Shown: positions 1 through 14,116, counted from the stretch's first letter. The stretch: 64,000 bases of DNA from Halichoerus grypus (GCF_964656455.1 NC_135720.1:108760696-108824695); one strand, 5' to 3'. Numbers and translations are program-made. Notes: generated by a model not told the origin, from the sequence alone.

Positions 1-1857
1 TATACTCTGAAGAGTTTTGATCAAGAAAGGATGCTGTACTTTGTCAAATGCTTTTTCTGCATCTATTGAGAGGATCATGTGATTCTTGTTCTTTCTTTTG
101 TTAATGTATTGTATCACGTTGATTGATTTGCGGATGTTGAACCAACCTTGCAGCCCAGGGATAAATCCGACTTGGTCGTGGTGAATAATCCTTTTAATGT
201 ACTGTTGGATCCTATTGGCTAGTATTTTGGTGAGAATTTTTGCATCCATGTTCATCAGGGATATTGGTCTGTAATTCTCCTTTTTGATGGGGTCTTTGTC
301 TGGTTTTGGGATCAAGGTAATGCTGGCCTCATAAAATGAGTTTGGAAGTTTTCCTTCCATTTCTATTTTTTGGAACAGTTTCAGAAGGATAGGTATTAAT
401 TCTTCTTGAAATGTTTGGTAGAATTCCCCTGGGAAGCCATCTGGCCCTGGGCTTTTGTGTTTTGGGAGATTTTTGATGACTGCTTCTATTTCCTTAGTGG
501 TTATAGGTCTGTTCAAGTTTTCTATTTCTTCCTGGTTCAGTTTTGGTAGTTGATACATCTCTAGGAATGCATCCATTACTTCCAGGTTATCTATTTTGCT
601 GGCATAGAGTTGCTCATAATATGTTCTTATAATTGTTTGTATTTCTTTGGTGTTGGTTGTGATGTCTCCTCTTTCAGTCATGATTTTGTTGATTTGGGTC
701 ATTTCTCTTTTCTTTTTGATAAGTCTGGCCAGGGGCTTATCAATCTTGTTAATTCTTTCAAAGAACCAGCTCCTAGTTTCGTTGATCTGTTCTACTGTTC
801 TTTTGGTTTCTATTTCATTGATTTCTGCTCTGATCTTTATTATTTCTCTTCTCCTGCTGGGTTTATGCTTTATTTGCTGTTCTTTCTCCAGCTCCTTTAG
901 GTGTAGGGTTAGGTTGTGTACTTGAGACCTTTCTTGTTTCTTGAGAAAGGCTTGTATTGCTATATACTTTCCTCTTAGGACTGCCTTTGCTGTATCCCAA
1001 AGATTTTGAATAGTTGTGTTTTCATTTTCATTGGTTTCCATGAATTTTTTTAATTCTTCTTTAATTTCCTGGTTGACCCATTCATTCTTCAGTAGGATGC
1101 TCTTTAGCCTCCATGTATTTGAGTTCTTTCCGACTTTCCTCTTGTGATTGAGTTCTAGTTTCAAAGCATTGTGGTCTGAAAATAGGCAGGGGATGATCCC
1201 AATCTTCTGGTACCGGTTGAGACCTGATTTATGACCTAGGATGTGATCGATTCTGGAGAATGTTCCATGGGCACTAGAGAAGAATGTGTATTCCATTGCT
1301 TTGGGATGGAATGTTCTGAATATGTCTGTGAAGTCCATTTGGTCCAGTGTGTCATTTAAAGTCTTTATTTCCTTGTTGATCTTTTGCTTAGACGATCTGT
1401 CCATTTCAGTGAGGGGGGTGTTAAAGTCCCCCACTATTATTGTATTGTTGTCGATGTGTTTCTTTGCTTTTGTTATCAATTGCCTTATATAATTGGCTGC
1501 TCCCATGTTAGGGGCATAGATATTTACAATTGTTAGATCTTCTTGTTGGATAGACCCTTTAAGTATGATATAGTGTCCTTCCTCATCTCTTATTACAGTC
1601 TTTGGTTTAAAATCTAATTTGTCTGATATAAGGATTGCCACCCCAGCTTTCTTTTGGTGTCCATTAGCATGGTAAATGGTTTTCCACCCCCTCACTTTCA
1701 ATCTGGGGGTGTCTTTGGGTTTAAAATGAGTCTCTTGCAGACAGCATATCGATGGGTCTTGTTTTTTAATCCAATCTGATAGCCTGTGTCTTTTGATTGG
1801 GGCATTTAGCCCATTTACATTCAGGGTAACTATTGAAAGATAGGAATTCAGTGCCAT
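1..1857 (-). CDS. L1 ORF2 protein, N-terminal 619 codons (partial)
   Basis: Starts ATG at 1857-1855, [16 protein letters not shown], and stays in one frame without a stop to position 1 in my reading. It has the endonuclease motifs in order: LNVNG; CLQETHF with the catalytic Glu; [20 protein letters not shown]; and FSDHNAL. Next come the RT finger motif [15 protein letters not shown] and motif A region [10 protein letters not shown] near the edge. The YADD box and C-terminus lie before position 1. In L1, ORF2 nicks the target DNA and copies the RNA there. Whether the whole frame is intact cannot be seen here. Confidence 0.88.
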   Translation of the reverse strand, partial: MALNSYLSIVTLNVNGLNAPIKRHRLSDWIKKQDPSICCLQETHFKPKDTPRLKVRGWKTIYHANGHQKKAGVAILISDKLDFKPKTVIRDEEGHYIILKGSIQQEDLTIVNIYAPNMGAANYIRQLITKAKKHIDNNTIIVGDFNTPLTEMDRSSKQKINKEIKTLNDTLDQMDFTDIFRTFHPKAMEYTFFSSAHGTFSRIDHILGHKSGLNRYQKIGIIPCLFSDHNALKLELNHKRKVGKNSNTWRLKSILLKNEWVNQEIKEELKKFMETNENENTTIQNLWDTAKAVLRGKYIAIQAFLKKQERSQVHNLTLHLKELEKEQQIKHKPSRRREIIKIRAEINEIETKRTVEQINETRSWFFERINKIDKPLARLIKKKREMTQINKIMTERGDITTNTKEIQTIIRTYYEQLYASKIDNLEVMDAFLEMYQLPKLNQEEIENLNRPITTKEIEAVIKNLPKHKSPGPDGFPGEFYQTFQEELIPILLKLFQKIEMEGKLPNSFYEASITLIPKPDKDPIKKENYRPISLMNMDAKILTKILANRIQQYIKRIIHHDQVGFIPGLQGWFNIRKSINVIQYINKRKNKNHMILSIDAEKAFDKVQHPFLIKTLQSI

Positions 1858-1938
1858 TGTATTGCCTGTAAAGTGACTGTTACTGTATATTGTTTGTGTT
1901 CCTTTCTGGTCTATGTTGCTTTTAGGCTCTCTCTTTGC

Positions 1939-2835
1939 TTAGAGGACCCCTTTCAATATTTCTTGTAGGGCTGGTTTCGTGTTTGCAAATTCCTTTAGTT
2001 TTTGTTTGTCCTGGAAGCTTTTTATCTCTCCTTCAATTTTCAATGACAGCCTAGCTGGATATAGTATTCTTGGCTGCATATTTTTCTCATTTAGTGCTCT
2101 GAATATGTCCTGCCAGTCCTTTCTGGCCTGCCAGGTCTCTGTGGATAAGTCTGTTGCCAATCTAATGTTTCTACCATTGTAGGTTACATATCTCTTCTCC
2201 CGAGCTGCTTTCAGGATTTTCTCTTTGTCTCTGAGACTCGTAAGTTTTACTATTAGATGTCGGGGTGTTGACCTATTTTTATTGATTTTGAGAGGGGTTC
2301 TCTGTGCTTCCTGGATTTTGATGCCTGTTTCCTTCCCCAAATTAGGGAAGTTCTCTGCTATAATTTGCTCCATTATACCTTCTGCCCCTCTCCCTCTTTC
2401 TTCTTCTTCTGGGATCCCAATTATTCTAATGTTGTTTCGTCTTATGGTATCGTTTATCTCTCGAATTCTGCCCTCGTGATCCAGTAGTTGTTTATCTCTC
2501 TTTTTCTCAGCTTCTTTATTTTCCATCATTTGGTCTTCTATGTCACTGATTCTTTCTTCTGCCTCATTTATCCTAGCAGTTAGCGCCCCCATATTTGATT
2601 GCACCTCATTGATAGCCTTTTTGATTTCTACTTGGTTAGATTTTAGTTCTTTTACTTCTCCAGAAAGGGTTTCTCTAATAACTTCCATGTTTTTTTCAAG
2701 CCCAGCTAGTATCTTTAAAGTGATGATTCTGAACTCTAGATCTGACATCGTACTAATGTCCGTATTGAGTAGGTCCCTGGCAGTCGGTACTACCTCTTGT
2801 TCTTTTTGTTGAGGTGATTTTTTCCGTCTTGTCAT
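1939..2835 (-). CDS. L1 ORF1 protein (298 aa, intact)
   Basis: An uninterrupted frame from MTRRKKSPQQKEQEVVPTAR to ALQEILKGVL. A basic N-terminus is followed by a trimerising coiled coil (about residues 45-140, LEKNMEVIRETLSGEVKELK to EAEKKRDKQL), an RRM-like domain (NNIRIIGIPEEEERG, about 143-240) and a C-terminal RNA-binding domain (RHLIVKLTSLRDKEKILKAA; KEFANTKPALQEIL). ORF1p coats L1 RNA and is needed for movement. Some mammalian L1 ORF1s are longer, but carnivore copies near 300 residues are plausible; I cannot check this here. Confidence 0.93.
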   Translation of the reverse strand: MTRRKKSPQQKEQEVVPTARDLLNTDISTMSDLEFRIITLKILAGLEKNMEVIRETLSGEVKELKSNQVEIKKAINEVQSNMGALTARINEAEERISDIEDQMMENKEAEKKRDKQLLDHEGRIREINDTIRRNNIRIIGIPEEEERGRGAEGIMEQIIAENFPNLGKETGIKIQEAQRTPLKINKNRSTPRHLIVKLTSLRDKEKILKAAREKRYVTYNGRNIRLATDLSTETWQARKDWQDIFRALNEKNMQPRILYPARLSLKIEGEIKSFQDKQKLKEFANTKPALQEILKGVL

Positions 2836-4693
2836 TTTGTGCAGAGGAGAATAGATTAATGAGAGAACAAAATGCTAGCAGGGTAACAACGTCCCCAGAA
2901 AATATACTCTAAACAAATCAGAAAAGACCTGAAGCAGTGGGAAAAGAAAGGGAAAGAGAGAAAAAAGAAAAGGAAAGAAAAAAAGAAAAAGATAAAGATA
3001 AAAACAAAAGCAGAACAAAACAAAACAAAACAAAAACAGAATGTGATCAAATATGATCAGGCTGGATTATAGATCAGTGCCACACACTAGATTTTGGGTG
3101 TATTTTGGTCTGTTAAAAGAAAGTCCCTCCCAAAATTTTAAAGAAAGAAACACTTATATATGTACAAAAATAAGGGTTGATATGATGAAGGGATGGAATA
3201 TGACTGTAAAGATGGAAATTATAAAAAATTTTAAAAAAGGATTTGATAAGTTGTTTGAAAAAAGAAAGAAGAGGATTAAAAAAAAAAAAGAAAGAAAGAA
3301 AGAAAAAAGGGAGAGAATGTGATCAGGCAGGGGAGTAGAAAAAAACCATACACTAGAGATTTAGAGTATATTTTGATCTGTTAGAAGAAACTATCTCAAG
3401 ATTTTAAAGAGAGAACAACTTATATATATATGCCAAAAATACGGGTAACTACTATGAAGGGATAGAATATGACTTTAAAAATGAAAAAATAAAAATGTTT
3501 TTTTTTTAAAAAAGGGATTGATAAGATGTTGGTTGAAAAAGGGAAAAAGAAAAATTCAAAAAAAAAGAAGGAAAAAAGAAAAAAAGACAGTTAAAAAAAT
3601 AATTAACTTTGAAAGACTAAAGAATCATGGTAAAAAAGCCATGAATTCTATGTGCAGTATTCCCCTAGCGCTGGAGTTCTGCCGTTCTCATTGATCGGTA
3701 AACTTGGTCTTGGCTGGCTGTTCTCGCTGATCTTCTGGGGGAGGGGCCTGTTGCCGTGGTTCCCAAATGTCTTTGCCGGAGGCAAAATTGCCCCGCCCTT
3801 GCCGGTCCGGGCTAAGTAATCTGCTCGGGTTTGCTCTCCGGAGCTTTTGTTCCCTGCAAGCTTTCCGTACAGCTTTGGAGGCGGAGAGTGAAAATGGCGG
3901 CCTCCCAGTCTCCGCCCCGGCGGAGCCGAGAACTCGGGGTCCCGCTCCTCAGCGAGCCCCCAGAGAAAAGCAGTCAGTCACTCTCGTCTCCCCAGTCTCC
4001 GGCCACACTCCACGCTCACCCGGCCTGTGACCGCGCCTTTCTATCTGGCACCCGACCCCGGGTGGAGTCTCCAAGCCCAGCAGATCCCCATAGTGGGCTC
4101 CCGCACCTCTCCTCCCGGGGGAAGAAGGTGAGTCTCCCCGGATCTGCCGCTTGTTGGGTCCCTGCTGGAGGAGCAGTGGCCTGACTGTGCCGCGGATCAC
4201 GGTTTATGGCAACCCCGAGCTGAGAGCCCGCGCCTGGGCTCCGTCTCTGCAGCCGGCTTCCCTGCTCCGATACCTGGGAGCTCTGCCGCACTCAGGCACC
4301 CCCGGTCTTTCTGTGACCCCGAGGGTCCTGAGACCACACTGTCCCACGAGGGTTCCACCCCCCACTTCGCCACCAGAGTGACGTCCCTCAGCGGAGCAGA
4401 CTTCTAAAAGTTCCAATTTTGTGCTCCGCGGCTCTATCACTTGCCAGAAGCGGCCGACGGAGGCCCCTCCCCCGCCGTCTATCCTCCCGAATATCGCCTC
4501 GGATTCACTTCTCCGCACGTCCTACCTTCCAGAAAGTGGTCGCTTTTCTGTTCAGAGAGTTGTTGCTATTCTTTTCTTCGATCTCCTGTTGAGTTCGTAG
4601 GTGTTCAGAATGGTTTGATCCCTATCCAGCTGAATTCCTGAGAGGAGACGAAATCCAGGTCTCCTACTCCTCCGCCATCTTGCTCCGCCCCTC
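2836..4693 (-). promoter_or_regulatory. L1 5' UTR / internal promoter
   Basis: 3660-4690 is CpG-rich and contains the likely internal promoter. At the very 5' end, - strand GCAAGATGGCGG (about 4683-4671) matches the YY1 site that positions L1 transcription in other mammals. 2930-3650 is A/G-rich and includes two related tandem units (see the repeat entry). Open frames on the + strand here are likely by-products of base composition. Confidence 0.75.
3037..3600 (-). repeat. Tandem ~276-base units in L1 5' UTR
   Basis: On the + strand AGAATGTGATCA at 3038 recurs at about 3313. Both units go on through an ACACTAGA or ATACACTAGA stretch, then AGTATATTTTGATCTGTTA or its variant, then ACTTATATAT, GAAGGGATRGAATATGACT and an A-rich end. 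The copies are diverged, so the duplication is not recent. Confidence 0.75.
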
Positions 4694-4696
4694 CTA

Positions 4697-4776
4697 CTAA
4701 TAGCTTTTTTAAAATTTTATTTTATTATGTTATGTTAGTCACCATACAATACATCATTAGTTTTTGACGTGGTGAG
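4697..4776 (-). mobile_element. Short L1 3' end fragment
   Basis: CTTTTTTAAAATTTTATTTT followed by GTTAGTCACCATACAATACA and TCATTAGTTTTTGACGTGG match the 3' UTR end of the L1 at 32578. It is a strongly 5'-truncated - strand copy that touches the 5' end of the large L1. Confidence 0.85.
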
Positions 4777-5319
4777 GCACGCAGCGTGAGGCCTCCAGCA
4801 GGGCACTGCCTCTCCTCAGGGCCTCAGTTTCCCCATCTGGACAATGAGAGGGGTCACCTAGATAAGGGTTGGCACATTACAATCCACCAGCTAAATCCAG
4901 CCCCTTGCTTATTTTTTTTTTTTTTAATTTTATAGCCTGGGAGCCAAGAGTGAATTTGACAGATAATATTTATAATCAACTTAATGATAGGGAACATTAA
5001 CTATGAACCCCCAGTTAAGCAAAGTATTATCCCAGCAAAAAGAATTCCATTCCTCCATTACATTTGTAGAGCTATGTTATAAAAAATTGTACTCAATTAT
5101 CAGATTCTGTAATTAGTCAATACAGTCTTTATAAGATATACCTAATAATATCCTCAATTTCACCTCTTAGCCTACAAAACCTAAAATATTTACTATCTGG
5201 TCCCTGGACTTGGGAGTCTCTGAGGCTCCTTACTGCTCTGATGCTTCCCTCTGGGTGTAAGGGGGGCAGGGGAGAGGGAGAAAGAGAAAGTTTCCAGACC
5301 CTTCCCTCCTTCCTCACAG
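4777..5319 (+). other. MOCS1: MOCS1 intron 3 (end)
   Basis: Contains a MIR-like stretch at about 4818-4865 (GGGCCTCAGTTTCCCCATCT) followed by diverged sequence with a T run at 4912-4925. The rest is unique up to the TCCTCACAG acceptor. Confidence 0.75.
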
Positions 5320-5381
5320 GCTTCCACAAGGTCATGGCGGGCATCCACAAGGCCATCGAGCTGGGCTACAGCCCTGTGAAG
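5320..5381 (+). CDS. MOCS1: MOCS1 exon 4 (MOCS1A part)
   Basis: Encodes (G)FHKVMAGIHKAIELGYSPVK, a helix of the MOCS1A radical-SAM barrel. The acceptor is TCCTCACAG before 5320 and the donor AAG/GTGAGC after 5381. The exon starts with the last two bases of a glycine codon split from exon 3, so it is phase 2 in and phase 0 out. The upstream exon is outside the window. Confidence 0.95.
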
Positions 5382-6256
<875 letters not shown>

Positions 6257-6369
6257 GTAACAGGTGGAACTTCAAGAAGATGGTGAGCTACAAGGAGATG
6301 CTGAACACCCTCCAGCAGCAGTGGCCAGAGCTGGAGAAGCTGCCTGAGGAGGAATCCAGCACAGCCAAG
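6257..6369 (+). CDS. MOCS1: MOCS1 exon 6 (MOCS1A part)
   Basis: Completes the split glycine and reads [15 protein letters not shown], then a variable acidic stretch ending EEESSTAK. This is the MoaA segment just before the C-terminal iron-sulfur domain. The acceptor is GAGACAG and the exon is 113 bases. The donor AAG/GTTACG is weak, because positions +3 to +6 do not match the usual RAGT. The protein frame and the next exon nevertheless support this junction. Confidence 0.93.
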
Positions 6370-9854
<3,485 letters not shown>

Positions 9855-9910
9855 GCATGTTCAGTATTGCCCAGATGAAGAACCGGCCCATGATCCTCAT
9901 CGGTGGGTGA
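9855..9910 (+). CDS. MOCS1: MOCS1 exon 9 (MOCS1A C-terminus, Gly-Gly stop)
   Basis: Reads (G)MFSIAQMKNRPMILIGG then TGA at 9908-9910. In the MoaA family the C-terminal Gly-Gly is needed for catalysis and reaches into the active site. An internal donor, G/GTGGGT, starts at 9903. If it is used, both glycine codons and the stop are removed, and the last G (9902) joins exon 10 to give ILI-ELLLML in frame, the fusion form known for human MOCS1. For the stop-containing transcript a candidate later donor is TAC/GTAACC at 9922, so the exon may extend to about 9921. That end is less certain. Confidence 0.95.
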
Positions 9911-10974
9911 CCCATCAGTACGTAACCACTCACCCTTGTCCCTGGGGGATCCCGGGGGGTGGGGCTCCTGCCCTAAGGTACCCCCCAGATCCTGCATTTC
10001 ATCCTGATGTTCACATCCTTGTGTTTCTTCTGCTCCTCTTCCATCTTCTCTCAACCCTCCAGCTTTCCTGTGTCTTCTCTTCCCTGGGGGTTGCTCCCCC
10101 TCAGTCTATGTGCCACAGAAGTCATCCTTTTCTCTTACTGGAAATTGAGGCAGGGTGCCCTCCAGGTTTATGATCACTAAGGTGGTTGTGCCCCGAACAT
10201 GGAACTCCTGGTTAAGACAGAGACCCTGTCCTGGGCTCTGGAAACTCCCAACCTAGATACCATTACAGGAGCTGGGCAGAGCTTGGGGCAGCCAGCTAAG
10301 AATATTCCTGATCTTTTCAGGGAGGAGGCAGCCAGGATCTCAACTGCCTAGTTCCTTAACTCCTGGGACCTTATATGCATAAAGTCCCATGTGTTCTCTG
10401 GGGAACTGGCTGGCCCATCAGGAGCTTTACGGATGCTGCTACCTGTCTGCCAAAATGCCCAGATGAGAGCAGGGGAGGCCTTGGCCACAGCCAGATCTGG
10501 GCTTCTGAATTGTACCAGCAGGCAAGAGAAAGCAGTGAGAAAAACTAGGGGAAGGGATTCGCTTCTCCAGGGGTTGGAACCAAGTGAGTGCAGGGGCCCA
10601 GAGGAAGGCAGGCTGGTGTGGGCCAGAGACAGCCCAAGGACTACCTCCCATACCAGCCTCCCAAAGAAGGGAAGGCAGCTCACCGAAGCCCTCCCTTGGG
10701 AAGAAAACTTGACCATCTCTCTTCTTCCCTCACTTCCAGCATCATAGTCCTACGGATGGGCCTCGACCCATGCTGACACACCTTGATGGCAAGGAGTGGG
10801 GCATGCCTTTGTGGCCACCCTGGGAGTGAGGTTGTACCTCTGACATTGGCCAGGTGGGGGCCCAGAGCTGGGAAGCTGGATATTGGGAGACCTATTTGCT
10901 TCATAAGGTATATTATTCCTCTCAAGGACACAGAGTAATAAGCTGGTCTGGTTTCTGTAAAACCAGGAGTTGCC

Positions 10975-11090
10975 TAGAACAGGGCCTCCGACTTTCATGT
11001 GCACATGAATCGCTTGGGGATCTTGTCATTTCAGAGTCGGGTTTGGGACTGGGGCTCTGCACCAGACCACCCTTTGGGTAACAAGAGCCT
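10975..11090 (+). mobile_element. MER5-like hAT remnant
   Basis: CATGTGCACATGAATCGCTT, followed by GGGGATCTTGTCATTTCAGA, resembles the MER5-type non-autonomous hAT consensus, where ...CATCAGAATCACCTGGGGA is typical. The termini are degraded and the family name is from memory. Confidence 0.5.
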
Positions 11091-11380
11091 GCAAGGCTCC
11101 CAAGGCCCTTGGCACCATTTGGATCAGCCTGTCACTCTGTGGGTACTTCTGATGTCCTTGAGGGGGCTTCAAAGACATTGTTGAAATAGATACAATATTT
11201 CCCTTACTATCTTCTCTGTAAATTCGATAATTACTGTTAACTCTTCATAGAGAATGTGAAGAGGAGAGAGTAACGGTGGTTGGTAGTTCAGGCTGAGACC
11301 TCACTGTAGCTTCCAGAAAAATGCGGGGACAGGGAAAGGTCATGTGATCGGGCTGCAGTCTTTGGACCTTAGGTGTTTCT

Positions 11381-11585
11381 TTTTTTTTTTTTTAAGATTT
11401 TATTTATTTGCGAGAGAGAGAACGAGAGACAGAGAGCATGAGAGGGAGTGAGAGGGAGGAGGGTCAGAGGGAGAAGCAGACTCCCTGCCGAGCAGGGAGC
11501 CCGATGTGGGACTCGATCCCGGGACTCCAGGATCATGACCTGAGCCGAAGGCAGTTGCTTAACCAACTGAGCCACCCAGGCGCCC
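11381..11585 (-). mobile_element. SINEC (carnivore tRNA-Lys SINE), antisense
   Basis: Full-length carnivore SINE in the last MOCS1 intron. On the + strand it starts with poly-T and AAGATTTTATTTATTTG and ends with the head complement CCACCCAGGCGCCC, so it points to the - strand. It is flanked by a perfect 17-base target site duplication, GGACCTTAGGTGTTTCT, at 11364-11380 and 11586-11602. Perfect duplications and close identity to the copy at 29895 suggest recent insertion. It ends about 340 bases before the MOCS1 exon 10 acceptor. Confidence 0.95.
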
Positions 11586-11923
11586 GGACCTTAGGTGTTT
11601 CTGAAGGGAACTTCGGCGACAAGGAAGTTGGTGTGGAGGAGAGCACAGGAGTGCCCCCCTCCACTCCCGCGGGCCCAGGGGTACTGGTGGGGCTGTGCCC
11701 TGCGCAGCGCCTGCCGTGAGGGGCTGCAGACCTGTATTCTGGGACCCTCTGTCTGCATACCTCCTGCTTTCTCTCTTCTCACTGTGCTCTTCGCTCTTCA
11801 CCCCTCTCTCCCCAGTGTGGAAGCAAGAACTCAAGGTGGGCAGGGAAAGGGTGGGAGAAGAGGTGGGGGAAAACACTTCCCTTTTGGGCTTAGCCTTTCT
11901 TCTCTTTCCTTCTTGCTTTCCAG

Positions 11924-12681
11924 AGTTACTTTTGATGCTCCAAGATTCCCCACCAGCCATTCCAAGCATTTCCTCCCAGGACCCCTTTCGTGTTCAGGGT
12001 ATAAGACACAGAGGGAGTTTCTCCAACCAGATGATTTTGTGGAAAGGAGGCTGGGTCCCCCAGACCCCTCTCCTTGCCCAGCGGCTGCTGGGGTCCGTCT
12101 GCCCGCAAAGACACTGCAGTTCCCACCTCAACTCAGATGCCAACCCAAAGTGCCTTAGTGCAGTGTCCCGGGCTCCTGGCACCCCCTCAGGACCCCTGCC
12201 AACCTCGGACCAACTAACCCATGTGGACACAGCAGGACGGGCAGCTATGGTAGATGTGGGCGGGAAGCCAGACACGGAGCGGGTGGCTGTGGCCTCAGCC
12301 GTGGTCCTCCTGGGGCCCATGGCCTTCAAGCTCATCCAGGAGAACCAGCTCAAGAAGGGTGATGCCCTGGCGGTGGCCCAGCTGGCCGGAGTCCAGGCAG
12401 CCAAGCTGACCAGCCAGCTGATTCCTCTGTGCCACCACGTGGCGCTGAGCCACGTGCAGGTAGGGCTGGAGCTGGACGGCACACGCCATGCGGTGGGGAT
12501 CCGGGTGTCCTGCCGGGCTCGGGGCCCCACCGGGGTGGAGATGGAAGCCCTGACCGCTGCTGCCGTGGCCGCCCTCACTGTGTACGACATGTGCAAGGCT
12601 GTCAGCAGAGACATCGTGTTGGGGGAGATCAAGCTCCTGAGCAAGACCGGGGGTCAGCGGGGGGACTTCCAGCGGACTTAG
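11924..12681 (+). CDS. MOCS1: MOCS1 exon 10 (MOCS1B, MoaC-like)
   Basis: Begins ELLLMLQDSPPAIPS when joined to the internal exon 9 donor. About 95 poorly conserved linker residues follow, and then the MoaC domain from LTHVDTAGRAAMVDVGGKPD. Family motifs in order are: MVDVGGKPDTERVAVA; KKGDALAVAQLAGVQAAK; IPLCHHVALSHVQV; CRARGPTGVEMEALTAA; and YDMCKAVSRDIVLGEIKLL, with the catalytic Asp/Lys of MoaC; then SKTGGQRGDF near the end. The stop is TAG at 12679-12681. The enzyme rearranges the MOCS1A product to cPMP. In the fusion form the MOCS1A part lacks Gly-Gly, so its main role is to deliver MOCS1B; mitochondrial cleavage of the linker is reported for the human protein. An open frame continues upstream to 11695 but is intronic. 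Confidence 0.97.
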
Positions 12682-13475
12682 AGTTCTTGCCCCTCACCCC
12701 CCGGCCCAGCCAGGTCAAGATGGGATGCAGTTCCGGCAAGTTCCTGTAACCCTGTCCCTGTTTACCTCCACCAGCAGGAGCCTGAGGTCAGCCCACCCCT
12801 TTACCGCGACACCATCTCTAGTGAGCTGCACGGTCTCCTGTCAGCCTTCCTGGACACTCCGGTCGTGGGGGTGGGGGGAGTGGTCGCCGCGAGCAGCGCT
12901 GGAGAGCCGAGAAATCACATTGCCTGAAATAGCCCCCAGAGAACCCATGCAGTTTCAGACAGCCCGGTCTATAACTTCCACTCCTCATTTTGGGTTTCCT
13001 CTTCTCCTTCCGTGGGGGGAGCATAAGGGCTCATGAAGCAGAGGGAACCCACTTTGAGGAGGGAAGGGCATGGTTTGCATTAAGAATGTTCTACTACTTC
13101 TCTAAAGCAGTTTTGCCTTCCCGAGTTTGGGGAGCTGCACCCCACCAACCCTCTGAAGGGGCCAGTTCCCGCCTCATTTTGCCTGCGTCTAGGCCCCCTT
13201 GAACTTGCAGGGTCTTGGCTTCACCATTGCACTCGTCCTGCTAGCAGCTCCCTTTCCCAGCCCCTTCTGCTTGAACTGGACATACAACAGGCAGCAGCCC
13301 TGAGGACTCCTGCCCCAGGCACACACCCCACGCCTGGCCCTGCGCACTGCTGTTCTGCGCACTGCTGTTCCACCCACTGCCCACACCCCTTTATTCTGGG
13401 ACATATCCGGGAAAGAAGAGAGCTGAAGATGGCCTTCACCCTCACAGTGCACAAAATAAAGCCACGATGTCAGCT
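12682..13475 (+). other. MOCS1: MOCS1 3' UTR (inferred)
   Basis: Unique GC-rich sequence after the MOCS1 stop, ending near the canonical signal AATAAA at 13455-13460. The end point is inferred from that signal only; longer or shorter forms are possible. Confidence 0.6.
13455..13460 (+). terminator. MOCS1: Candidate MOCS1 polyadenylation signal
   Basis: AATAAA in CACAAAATAAAGCCACG, 774 bases after the MOCS1 stop and followed within 30 bases by T/G-containing sequence. It is the first canonical signal downstream of the stop. Confidence 0.6.
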
Positions 13476-14116
13476 TTGGAGATGCAAGAATGCGGACTCT
13501 CTCTGCGGAGGGCACTGAGCTGCCATGAAGTCATGCCCCTGCCCTCCCCTCCACCCCCCCGCCGGGGAAAGAGGAGCAGGAAGGGTGCTATAAAAGCCAA
13601 AGGGGCACATGCTCTGTAGCTCCCCCGTCTTCCCTTGGGAGAAGGTAGGAGTGAAGTGGGAGGCCTAGAGATGCACCGCCTGCAGGAAGTGTCCAGTGGG
13701 GGTGTCCAAAGCTCAAGGGGGTGCACTTACTTAGAGGTTCCTGGTCTGCACATCCCCAGACACTGGACTGGTTGGCTGGGTTCGCCTCTGTGGGTAGACA
13801 TCTTCGAGTCTATCCTCGGTGGCACCCCCTGCCTGCCTGCTTCCCCTCTGCCCTACACCCACGGGTGCTGGCGAATGTTTGACAACCAGCTCTTGGGAAA
13901 AGAAAAGGCCAAATTCCGTGGCCGATTTCACACTACCCATACAATGTGAACCGGCTGGCAAAACTTTTGAAAATGTAACGACTGGTGTTCTCAGAGTAGA
14001 CATGAGCTGGCTCCAACCCTCCCCCCGGCCCCCGTGCGTGCTCCCGAGCACACCTCATGTCCCCACACGGGAAGAAAGCACAGGTTTCAAGGCAGGCTGG
14101 ATGGGGATGGTATGGA
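13476..14116. other. Intergenic strip between convergent MOCS1 and DAAM2
   Basis: About 640 bases between the inferred 3' ends, GC-rich and without recognised repeats. The exact borders depend on which polyadenylation signals are used. Confidence 0.5.

Larger units (their letters stand above)
1..4693 (-). mobile_element. Young full-5'-end LINE-1, - strand, MOCS1 intron 3
   Basis: From its 5' end at about 4693 it runs leftwards: CpG-rich 5' UTR, A/G-rich repeated 5' UTR, intact ORF1, an 81-base gap and an open ORF2 that leaves the window at position 1. The 5' terminus reads GGGGCGGAGCAAGATGGCGG on the - strand, with a YY1-type site as in the start of other mammalian L1s. Its 3' end is outside, so full length is inferred. 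It lies antisense to MOCS1, 630 bases from exon 4. Confidence 0.92.
9911..11923 (+). other. MOCS1: MOCS1 last intron
   Basis: About 2 kb. It holds a MER5-like hAT remnant at about 10975-11090 and a young antisense SINEC at 11381-11585. The rest shows nothing recognisable. It ends in a C/T-rich tract and TTTCCAG at 11923. Confidence 0.85.

Noticed and set aside
11695..11923. Upstream in-frame extension of the MOCS1B reading frame to an ATG at 11695
   Set aside because: It lies in the last intron before a good acceptor (TTTCCAG at 11923). The known fusion joins at 11924 and the extension has no family similarity.
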